The notes beneath the pieces are model-generated. The model was not told the DNA's origin. It did not search any database and was given only the letters and a program-made list of their open reading frames with translations. The position numbers were made by a program, and so were the translations under genes. From Bin5 sp034428395 (lineage in GTDB: Bacteria; Chloroflexota; Anaerolineae; Caldilineales; Caldilineaceae), in assembly GCA_034428395.1 (NCBI GenBank), contig DAOUHX010000122.1, positions 1 to 6,196 on the forward strand: a stretch of DNA of 6,196 bases. The letters run 5' to 3'. Positions 1-5,479 of the stretch are shown here, in pieces (position 1 is the stretch's first letter; each line of letters opens with the position of its first letter).

Positions 1-1
1 C

Positions 2-148
2 GACGCCAAGCTGCAGGCCGACTCCGAACAGCACGTATCCTGGAGCCGGTCCGGCAAGCCTTCCCGCTATATTGTCAACGAAATGCCGGCCAATTTCGGG
101 GTCGCGGAGTTTGTTGCCAGCTGGAACGACCTGCAAAACGCGTCTTAG
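2..148 (+). CDS. C-terminal fragment of an unidentified protein
   Basis: An open frame enters from the left edge and ends at a TAG at 146-148, giving 48 residues. It reads like real coding sequence: most third positions are G or C, and the composition is mixed and soluble, with stretches such as SRYIVNEMPANFGVAEF and a closing SWNDLQNAS. No membrane segment is visible and I do not recognise the family. It ends 76 bp before the GH4 start, on the same strand, so it may belong to the same transcription unit and could be another carbohydrate-use protein; that is inference from position only. The start lies outside the window. A chance open frame this short cannot be fully excluded. Confidence 0.5.
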   Translation, partial: DAKLQADSEQHVSWSRSGKPSRYIVNEMPANFGVAEFVASWNDLQNAS

Positions 149-211
149 AGCGATAGCCGCACTGGCAAGAAGCTGCCGATGTCTGGCGGATTCAGTTCTT
201 CAATTTGCCGG

Positions 212-217
212 AAAGGA
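212..217 (+). promoter_or_regulatory. Ribosome binding site fixing the GH4 start
   Basis: AAAGGA lies seven bases before the ATG at 225. It favours this ATG over the upstream in-frame TTG at 72, which would add 51 residues unlike the family and overlap the preceding fragment. Confidence 0.7.
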
Positions 218-224
218 TGAAATC

Positions 225-1541
225 ATGGCCAAAATCAGCCTGATTGGAGCCGGCAGCCGCGGGTTCGCCAAAGGGTTCCTGATGGACATCATGACACGGC
301 CCGCCCTCGCCGGGGGCACGCTGGCTCTGATGGACAACAACCGGGAACGGTTGGAGGTGATGACGACGCTGGCACAGAAAATGGCCCGCCAGCTGGACGT
401 CCCGACCAAGATCGAGTCGACGCTGGCACTGCGCCCGGCCCTGGATGGAGCCGACTACGTGATCTCCATCATTCGCCCGCCGGGCGTCGACTCCAAGGAA
501 GAGCCGCTGGAGATCGCCAAGAAATACGGCGTTGACCAGGCGGTTGGCTGCACGACCGGCCCCAATGGCGTCTTTACGGCGCTCAAGTACATGCCGCCGC
601 TGCTCGAAATCATCAAGACAATGGAGGAGGTCTGCCCGCAGGCGCTCTTCCTCCACTATTCCAACCCGACGACCAGCCTGCCCTGGATTCTCAACCTCAT
701 CTCGCCGGTGCGCAGCATCGGCATGTGTCACAGCGTGCAGGGGACGGCGATGCAGCTGGCCCGCTACATCGGCGCGCCGTATGAAGAGACGGGGCACTGG
801 GTGGCGGGCATCAACCATCAGGCCTGGTTCTTGCGTTTCGAATGGAACGGCGAGGACGCCTACCCGCTCGTGCGGGAAAAGATGTCGGACCCCGAGACCT
901 ACGAACAAGACATCGTCCGCTTTGAGATGATGCGCTACTTCGGCCACTTTCTGACCGAGTCGAGCACGCACAACTCCGAGTACGTCCCCTACTTCCGCCG
1001 CAGCCCTGAAATGGTCGAACGCTTCCGCAACAAGCGCGGGGCGGGTGCAACCGTGGGGCAGCACGTGGGCAGCGTGGCGCGCTGGAAGAAGTCGGTGGCT
1101 GAGAAGGACAAGCGCTTGCGGGAAGAGGCATTTGGCGACGGCACAATCGAGATCGAGCAGAGCGATGAGTATTCGGTCGGAATCATCAATGCGATGGAGA
1201 CCAATGAACCGTACCGCTTCAACGGCAACGTGTTAAACACGGGGTTGGTCACCAATTTGCCTGAAGGATGCTGTGTTGAGGTGCCCTGTCTGGTGGACAA
1301 CATGGGCGTGCATCCCTGCTTCGTCGGCGATCTGCCACCCCAGTGCGCCTCGCTCAACCGCAACCGCCTGGCGGGCGATGAACTGACTGTAAAAGGAGCG
1401 CTGGAGCGAGACCGCAAGGCCATCGAGCAGGCCATTGCGCTCGATCCCCTGACCGCGGCGGTTTGCACGCTTGACCAGGTCCACGCAATGACCGAAGAAA
1501 TCTTCACCGAATTGACCCATCAGATCGGGGCGTACACCTGA
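225..1541 (+). CDS. Glycoside hydrolase family 4 (alpha-glycosidase/alpha-galacturonidase-like)
   Basis: A 438-residue protein of normal GH4 length. The family hydrolyses glycosides in the cytoplasm by an unusual redox route: NAD+ oxidises C3 of the sugar, the aglycone is eliminated, water adds and C3 is reduced again. A divalent metal, usually Mn2+, is required. The N-terminal Rossmann motif GAGSRGF is at residues 8-14. SNP is at 146-148. The block GMCHSVQGT (166-174) supplies the metal-binding Cys168, and GINHQAW (195-201) supplies His198. STHNSEYVPYFRR (247-259) and NVLNTGLVTNLPEG (335-348) also match the family style. CHSVQGT points to the MelA/AglA/LplD side of GH4 rather than the 6-phosphoglycosidases. 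Alpha-galactoside, alpha-glucoside and galacturonide cannot be told apart here. There is no signal peptide, so the substrate must be imported. The start at 225 has a good ribosome site. Confidence 0.93.
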   Translation: MAKISLIGAGSRGFAKGFLMDIMTRPALAGGTLALMDNNRERLEVMTTLAQKMARQLDVPTKIESTLALRPALDGADYVISIIRPPGVDSKEEPLEIAKKYGVDQAVGCTTGPNGVFTALKYMPPLLEIIKTMEEVCPQALFLHYSNPTTSLPWILNLISPVRSIGMCHSVQGTAMQLARYIGAPYEETGHWVAGINHQAWFLRFEWNGEDAYPLVREKMSDPETYEQDIVRFEMMRYFGHFLTESSTHNSEYVPYFRRSPEMVERFRNKRGAGATVGQHVGSVARWKKSVAEKDKRLREEAFGDGTIEIEQSDEYSVGIINAMETNEPYRFNGNVLNTGLVTNLPEGCCVEVPCLVDNMGVHPCFVGDLPPQCASLNRNRLAGDELTVKGALERDRKAIEQAIALDPLTAAVCTLDQVHAMTEEIFTELTHQIGAYT

Positions 1542-1569
1542 GCCGCCTTTCGCTAACAGTCGCAGCGAC

Positions 1570-1591
1570 CTGTCCCTCGGGAAACGGACAG
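1570..1591. repeat. Short inverted repeat after the GH4 gene
   Basis: CTGTCC (1570-1575) and GGACAG (1586-1591) are perfect inverted arms around a 10-nt centre, 28 bp past the GH4 stop in the 115-bp gap before the PhyH gene. No T-run follows, so it does not look like an intrinsic terminator. It could be a weak RNA hairpin between cistrons, an operator, or chance. Confidence 0.35.
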
Positions 1592-1656
1592 CCCTGGGTT
1601 GGCCGGAAAGGGCATGGCCCGTGTCCCGGCGGCGCGAACCTGCACGGGAGTAGACG

Positions 1657-2454
1657 ATGTTGACCGCGGAGCAGATAGCCCACTTCGAGACATTCGGCTT
1701 CATCATCATGCGGCAGGCTTTCAAGCCGCAGGAGATGGAGGCCATCAGCCGCGATTTCGACGACGTTCTCGACGAGGACCGCCAAGGCCTGCCCTTCAGC
1801 GGCGAGAAGCGTCAGGCCGTAATGGGCTGCATTGAAAAACGCCCCTTGTTGACGAAGCTTCTCGAAGACGACCGCATCTACCTCCCGATCGAACAGCTGT
1901 TGGGCGAGGGCTTCATCTGGAACGGATCAGACGGCAACCTCTATGTCGGGGATACCCACTGGCATCCGGATGGTTCGGAACACGATTACGGCCGCATCAA
2001 GGTTGCCTTCTATCTCGATCCGGTTGCCAAAGATACTGGCTGCTTGCGCGTCGTTCCCGGGTCTCATCATCAGCCTCTGCACGGTGAACTGGAGCCGCTC
2101 ATGCTTCAGCGCGAACGGCTGGCGGCGACGCCATTCGGTGTGGATGGAGCGAACCTGCCCTCCTTTCCCCTTGAGTCCGAGCCAGGTGATGTCGTCTTCT
2201 TCGACCAGAGTCTGTGGCATGCTGCCTTCGGCGGGCGGACGGGACGGCGCATGTTTACGCTCAACTTTTTCGCCAGGCCTCTGAACGAAGCACACATGGA
2301 TTTTGTGCGCAGCGGCTACGAGGGGGACCTCAAATTCATCAAAGAGATGCAGCACACGCAGACAGACGAGCTCTACACGCAAGAGTTTCTCAACAGCGAG
2401 AGCCCCCGTATCCAGGGTATGGTGGCGCATATCAAGGCGCTTGGATTCAAGTAA
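1657..2454 (+). CDS. Phytanoyl-CoA dioxygenase (PhyH) family Fe(II)/2-oxoglutarate oxygenase
   Basis: A 265-residue protein, a usual length for bacterial PhyH enzymes, which couple oxidation of a substrate C-H bond to decarboxylation of 2-oxoglutarate. The N-terminus (LTAEQIAHFETFGFIIM) is the typical opening of the fold. The iron facial triad can be read: His103-Pro-Asp105 in THWHPDG, and His188 in LWHAAFGG. Arg197 or Arg198 in GRTGRRMFTLNF should bind the 2-oxoglutarate carboxylate. GCLRVVPGSHH (128-138) and EPGDVVFFDQSLWH (175-188) are further family blocks. All key residues are present, so it should be active; the substrate is unknown. GGGAG at 1646-1650 sits six bases before the ATG. Its place between a glycosidase and sugar-catabolic genes suggests a carbohydrate or cyclitol substrate, for example hydroxylation or oxidative O-demethylation. 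That is inference; phytanoyl-CoA is unlikely. Confidence 0.92.
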   Translation: MLTAEQIAHFETFGFIIMRQAFKPQEMEAISRDFDDVLDEDRQGLPFSGEKRQAVMGCIEKRPLLTKLLEDDRIYLPIEQLLGEGFIWNGSDGNLYVGDTHWHPDGSEHDYGRIKVAFYLDPVAKDTGCLRVVPGSHHQPLHGELEPLMLQRERLAATPFGVDGANLPSFPLESEPGDVVFFDQSLWHAAFGGRTGRRMFTLNFFARPLNEAHMDFVRSGYEGDLKFIKEMQHTQTDELYTQEFLNSESPRIQGMVAHIKALGFK

Positions 2455-2672
2455 CCGCTGGAAAACGGCCGGCTCGCGGCCGCCGCGCGAAAACCGGACT
2501 TTCAAAGTAGGGAAAAATTCGCTATTGTAATGCTGTAATCTCCCGTTCGGCCGCTGGACTGGCCGGCGGCGAGCCGCGTCCAACCTACCGGGCAGGACCT
2601 CCTCGATTCGCATCCCCACCTATTCTCTGAGCTCATTGCGGCGTACGAGACCCATTCATAAAGGAGACCAAG
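2455..2672. other. 218-bp gap, probable leader of the aldolase operon
   Basis: This is the longest gap in the window. Its left part is GC-rich, with small self-complementary stretches (GCGGCCGC at 2476-2483; CGGCC 2548-2552 with GGCCG 2561-2565). A local AT-rich island follows at about 2498-2540, where promoter elements would be expected. The right end carries AAGGAG at 2661-2666, six bases before the aldolase ATG. I see no open frame with coding character and no clear terminator with a T-run. Confidence 0.5.
2498..2539 (+). promoter_or_regulatory. Possible promoter/operator before the aldolase gene
   Basis: An 11-bp perfect palindrome, ACTTT-C-AAAGT, lies at 2498-2508. Downstream are two TGTAAT boxes (2526-2531 and 2534-2539), each a 5/6 match to the sigma-70 -10 consensus. 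The second is preceded by TG at 2531-2532 with one base between, which is the extended -10 arrangement. No convincing -35 hexamer stands at 16-18 bp from either box. The combination in an otherwise GC-rich gap fits a regulated promoter for the four-gene run that follows, with the palindrome as a possible operator. This is a motif reading only. Confidence 0.35.
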
Positions 2673-3428
2673 ATGGCGATCAACAAGGCAAAGCAGCGCA
2701 TATTGGAGGGAAAGGCCGCGATCGGAGCTGAAATCAGCCTGGGGTCGCCCCTGGCCACGGAATACCTCTCACAGATGAATTTCGATTTCTTCATGATCGA
2801 CGCGCAGCACGGGCCGTGGAGTGACGACACCATCATGCAGGCGATTCGCTGCATCACCTTCGGCAACGCCACGCCGATGGTGCGCGTGGAGCAGAACGAT
2901 TTTGGCGCAATCGGGCGCCTGCTCGATCGCGGCGCGCTCGGCATCATCGTCCCCATGGTCAATTCGGTCGAGGAGGCCGAGGCCGCGGCCTTCGCCATGC
3001 GCTTCCCACCCATAGGCGGCCGCTCCGGCGGGCCGTTCGGCGTCAGCATCCACGGCGGAGACTACATGAGCTGGAGCGACGACGAGGTCTTCCTGGCGGT
3101 GATGATCGAGACCAGGCAGGCGGTCGAACGCTGCGAGGAGATCATGGCGGTCGAGGGCGTTGACGGCTGCTACATCGGGCCCAACGATTTGCGCATCTCG
3201 ATGGGCGTCGACCTGAACACCGCCGAAGGCAAGGCGGCCCACCGCGCCGCCATCCTTGAGGTGGTTGCGGCCTGCGACAAGACGGGGAAGGCCTTTGGCA
3301 TCTCGACCTCTGATCTGGATGAAACAAAGTTCTGGCTTGAGCAGGGCGGGCGCTTCATCACCGCCGGCGAGGACACCGAATGGATGCTCAACGGCGCGCA
3401 GGACACGTTGGCGCAGTTGGGGCGCTAG
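2673..3428 (+). CDS. HpcH/HpaI family class II pyruvate aldolase
   Basis: A 251-residue protein, the normal length for the HpaI/GarL/RhmA group. These metal-dependent enzymes cleave 2-keto-3-deoxy acids to pyruvate and an aldehyde. Visible blocks match the fold in order: FFMIDAQHGPW with the catalytic-base position His46, MVRVEQND with Arg71 for the pyruvate carboxylate, GIIVPMVNSVEEA (90-102), MIETRQAVE with metal ligand Glu146, and GCYIGPNDL (165-173) with metal ligand Asp172. The residue after GPNDL is Arg174, where relatives I remember have Ser, so substrate handling may differ. RhmA (2-keto-3-deoxy-L-rhamnonate), GarL and HpaI activities cannot be separated from sequence alone. It opens a tight run with the oxidoreductase 26 bp downstream, suggesting it performs the last carbon-splitting step of the pathway. 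AAGGAG at 2661-2666 supports the start. Confidence 0.92.
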   Translation: MAINKAKQRILEGKAAIGAEISLGSPLATEYLSQMNFDFFMIDAQHGPWSDDTIMQAIRCITFGNATPMVRVEQNDFGAIGRLLDRGALGIIVPMVNSVEEAEAAAFAMRFPPIGGRSGGPFGVSIHGGDYMSWSDDEVFLAVMIETRQAVERCEEIMAVEGVDGCYIGPNDLRISMGVDLNTAEGKAAHRAAILEVVAACDKTGKAFGISTSDLDETKFWLEQGGRFITAGEDTEWMLNGAQDTLAQLGR

Positions 3429-3454
3429 GAACAGAAACACGACGGGAGAAAAGA

Positions 3455-4459
3455 ATGGCTGACAAGCTACGATGGGGCATCCTTTCGACGGCGGCGATCA
3501 ACGACTGGGTGATCGGGCCGATGCGCCAGACCGGCCGCAGCGAGCTGGTGGCCGTTGCCAGCCGCACCACCGGGAAAGCGCAGAGCTACGCCGACAAGTG
3601 GGGCATTCCGCGCGCTTACGGCGACTATGAGGGTTTGCTAGCCGACCCGGACGTCGACGTCATCTACAACCCGCTGCCCAATTCGATGCACTGCGAGTGG
3701 ACCATCAAGGCCGCGGCCGCGGGAAAGCATGTCCTCTGCGAAAAGCCGATCGTCCTCACCACCGAAGAGCTGGATAGAATGGAGGCCGCGGCCGCGGAGT
3801 ACAATGTAACCGTATTCGAAGCATGGGCCTACCTCCATCACCCGCAGATGAACAACGTGCGCGCCCTGATCGACGCGGGCAGACTCGGCGAGCTGCAGCT
3901 GATCACCGGCTGCCACGCCTTCTACCTACCCGCGGAGGACCGGCACAACATTCGCCTGAATCCGGCGCTGGGCGGGGGCGGCCTGTGGGATGTTGGCATC
4001 TACCCCGTGAGCCAGTCGATCCTGCTGGCCGGAGCGGGCGCACCGGTGGAGGTGTGGGGCTGCCAGATCACTGGCGAAACCGGGGTCGACGTGGCCATGA
4101 GCGGCCAGCTGCGCTTCAGCAACGGCGTGATCGGCCATATTTGGGGTGGCATGCGCACAGCCCAACGCTACGGCCTCGAAGTCGTAGGCAGCGGAGGTAC
4201 GCTGGTTATCCCCAATCCCTCGATCCGCCCCGGCACCGAGGACGAGGACCAGCAAATGTTCCTCACGACCAGCGACGGGCGCACCGAGACCATCGTCACG
4301 CCGGCCAAGGACGCCTATCAGACGGAGATCGAGACGATGGAGTCCTGCCTGCTCGATGGCGAGGCGCCGAAGATGACATTTGAAATGAGCCGCAGGATCC
4401 TGCGCTCGGTGCTGGCGCTGTACGAGTCCGCCGCAACCGGCAAGCTGGTGACGCTGTAA
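3455..4459 (+). CDS. Gfo/Idh/MocA family NAD(P)-dependent oxidoreductase
   Basis: A 334-residue cytoplasmic dehydrogenase of the glucose-fructose oxidoreductase/inositol dehydrogenase superfamily, which oxidises a hydroxyl of a sugar or cyclitol or reduces the ketone. The N-terminal Rossmann half begins WGILSTAAIN (7-16), a variant of the glycine-rich loop seen in xylose and dihydrodiol dehydrogenase-like members. VIYNPLPNSMHCEW (69-82) follows, then CEKP at 95-98 with the catalytic Lys97. The C-terminal half has GGGGLWDVGIYPV (173-185), where Asp179 and Tyr183 fill the usual active-site positions. GGGAG at 3444-3448 places the start at 3455. An in-frame ATG at 3380 would overlap the aldolase by 49 bp and add 25 unlike residues. 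Two identical 14-bp stretches at 3709-3722 and 3784-3797 encode alanine runs. Substrate is unknown. The IolD-like neighbour favours a cyclitol; the TIM-barrel neighbour also fits 3-keto-sugar chemistry. Confidence 0.93.
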   Translation: MADKLRWGILSTAAINDWVIGPMRQTGRSELVAVASRTTGKAQSYADKWGIPRAYGDYEGLLADPDVDVIYNPLPNSMHCEWTIKAAAAGKHVLCEKPIVLTTEELDRMEAAAAEYNVTVFEAWAYLHHPQMNNVRALIDAGRLGELQLITGCHAFYLPAEDRHNIRLNPALGGGGLWDVGIYPVSQSILLAGAGAPVEVWGCQITGETGVDVAMSGQLRFSNGVIGHIWGGMRTAQRYGLEVVGSGGTLVIPNPSIRPGTEDEDQQMFLTTSDGRTETIVTPAKDAYQTEIETMESCLLDGEAPKMTFEMSRRILRSVLALYESAATGKLVTL

Positions 4460-4472
4460 ACGCCGGCCTCTT

Positions 4473-4477
4473 GGGAG
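4473..4477 (+). promoter_or_regulatory. Ribosome binding site with two candidate starts
   Basis: GGGAG ends three bases before the ATG at 4481 and nine bases before a second in-frame ATG at 4487. The first spacing is short, so translation may begin at 4487 and give a protein opening MQIGAIST. Both readings differ by only two residues. Confidence 0.55.
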
Positions 4478-4480
4478 CGG

Positions 4481-5419
4481 ATGCCTATGCAGATTGGCGC
4501 GATTTCGACCCTCTTCCTCGATCAGCCGCTGTGCCAGGCAGCGCGCAAAATGCGCGGCCTGGGTCTGGAGACGATCGAAATACCGACCGGCGGATTCTAC
4601 GCCAAATCGCACTGCGACCCAGCCAGGCTCATCGCCGAACCCTCCCAACTGGCGCATTTTCAGGAGACCCTTTCCGCCAACGGTCTGGAGGTCAGCGCCT
4701 TCGCCATTCACGGGCGGCCTCTCCATCCCGACCCGGCGATTGCGCAGGCGTACGACCGGGAATTTCGCGACACATGTGCCCTGGCAGCAGAGGTGGGCGT
4801 CACCCGGCTTACATTGCTGGCGGGACTTCCTGCCGCCGCCCCCGGCGATCGCGCGCCCAACTGGATTACAGTGCCAATGGCGCCGCAGGTCGAGGAGATG
4901 CTGGAGTGGCAATGGCAGCAGAAGACCATCCCATACTGGAAGGAACGGGCGCGGGTTGCCGATGATCACGGCGTTCGTTTATGCTTTGAGATGGTCCCGG
5001 CAGATATGGTCTACAATCCTGAAACCTTCCTGCGATTGCGCCATGCGATCGGGCCGGTTGCCGGCTGCAATCTCGACCCTTCCCATCTCTTTTGGCAGGG
5101 CATTGACACACTTGAGGCGACGCGCGTCCTGGGGGAGGCCATCTACCACGTGCATGCCAAAGACAGCCGCATAGACGAGCATAACGTGCGCGTCAACGGC
5201 GTTCTGGACGCCAAATCATTTGAGATACAGGAACGCCGCAGCTGGCTTTTCCGAACGGTCGGTTTCGGGCATGGCGAGGAGTTCTGGCGCAACTTTCTGA
5301 CCACGCTCAGGCTGGTTGGTTACGATGACGCCATCTCGATTGAGCACGAAGACCCCTTGATCGACCCACAGCGAGGTCTCGAACTGGCGGTGAAGATGCT
5401 ACGGAATATCCTGATCTGA
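4481..5419 (+). CDS. Sugar phosphate isomerase/epimerase-type TIM barrel (AP_endonuc_2 fold)
   Basis: A 312-residue protein of the xylose isomerase-like TIM-barrel superfamily (COG1082 type), which includes inosose isomerases and dehydratases (IolI, IolE), ketose 3-epimerases and C-glycoside deglycosidases. The metal-site residues expected on successive strands are visible: Glu170 in LCFEMVP, Asp199 and His202 in NLDPSHLFWQG, His225 in YHVHAKD, and Glu288 in SIEHEDP. RRSWLFRTVGFGHGEEFW (252-269) is a block I associate with members paired with Gfo/Idh dehydrogenases. It starts 21 bp after the dehydrogenase stop, so the two are almost surely cotranscribed and may act on the same keto intermediate. 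Whether it isomerises, epimerises, dehydrates or cleaves is not decided by these motifs; it is not close enough to IolE or IolI to use those names. The start may be 4487, since the GGGAG is only three bases from 4481. Confidence 0.88.
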   Translation: MPMQIGAISTLFLDQPLCQAARKMRGLGLETIEIPTGGFYAKSHCDPARLIAEPSQLAHFQETLSANGLEVSAFAIHGRPLHPDPAIAQAYDREFRDTCALAAEVGVTRLTLLAGLPAAAPGDRAPNWITVPMAPQVEEMLEWQWQQKTIPYWKERARVADDHGVRLCFEMVPADMVYNPETFLRLRHAIGPVAGCNLDPSHLFWQGIDTLEATRVLGEAIYHVHAKDSRIDEHNVRVNGVLDAKSFEIQERRSWLFRTVGFGHGEEFWRNFLTTLRLVGYDDAISIEHEDPLIDPQRGLELAVKMLRNILI

Positions 5420-5440
5420 GCGCCGGATAAGCTCGTTCAT

Positions 5441-5459
5441 TTTCTTGAGATTCAAGAAA
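5441..5459. promoter_or_regulatory. Perfect 8-bp inverted repeat before the IolD-like gene
   Basis: TTTCTTGA (5441-5448) and TCAAGAAA (5452-5459) are exact inverted arms separated by GAT. They sit in the 60-bp gap between the TIM-barrel stop and the IolD-like start, seven bases before its AAGGAG. The arms are AT-rich in a GC-rich region, which makes chance less likely. It could be an operator half-site pair for a dimeric repressor, or an RNA hairpin that separates expression of the two cistrons. No T-run follows the right arm, so a standard terminator is disfavoured. Confidence 0.5.
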
Positions 5460-5479
5460 CCCACGCAAGGAGATAGCGC

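Noticed and set aside
72..224. Upstream TTG-initiated extension of the GH4 protein by 51 residues
   Set aside because: It overlaps the preceding coding fragment, is unlike GH4 N-termini, and the ATG at 225 has a good ribosome site directly followed by the Rossmann motif.
217..243. Tiny overlapping ATG frame of eight codons at the GH4 start
   Set aside because: The ATG lies within the ribosome site region and no separate Shine-Dalgarno is seen; most likely chance.
192..1064. Long antisense open frame of 290 residues
   Set aside because: It mirrors the GH4 gene in a GC-rich genome; it has no recognisable domain, while the sense frame has full family motifs.
1229..1241. 13-bp palindrome CGTGTT-A-AACACG inside the GH4 gene
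   Set aside because: It encodes the conserved GNVLNTG block, so the symmetry is sufficiently explained by coding constraint.
2471..2490. GC-rich self-complementary stretch after the PhyH stop, considered as a terminator
   Set aside because: The stem is short (CGGCC/GGCCG type) and no T-run follows, so an intrinsic terminator is not supported.
3709..3797. Two identical 14-bp copies of GGCCGCGGCCGCGG, 75 bp apart
   Set aside because: Both are in the same frame and encode alanine runs in helices; biased codon use explains them.
3823..4383. Alternative + frame of 186 residues inside the Gfo/Idh gene
   Set aside because: Arg/Pro/Gly-rich shadow with no domain, fully inside a well supported gene.
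4471..4965. Alternative + frame of 164 residues at the TIM-barrel gene
   Set aside because: It overlaps the real frame, is low in domain signal and is rich in Arg and Pro as expected of a shadow.
3926..4969. Long antisense open frame of 347 residues
   Set aside because: It spans the end of the Gfo/Idh gene and the start of the TIM-barrel gene, both strongly supported; composition is typical of a shadow frame.
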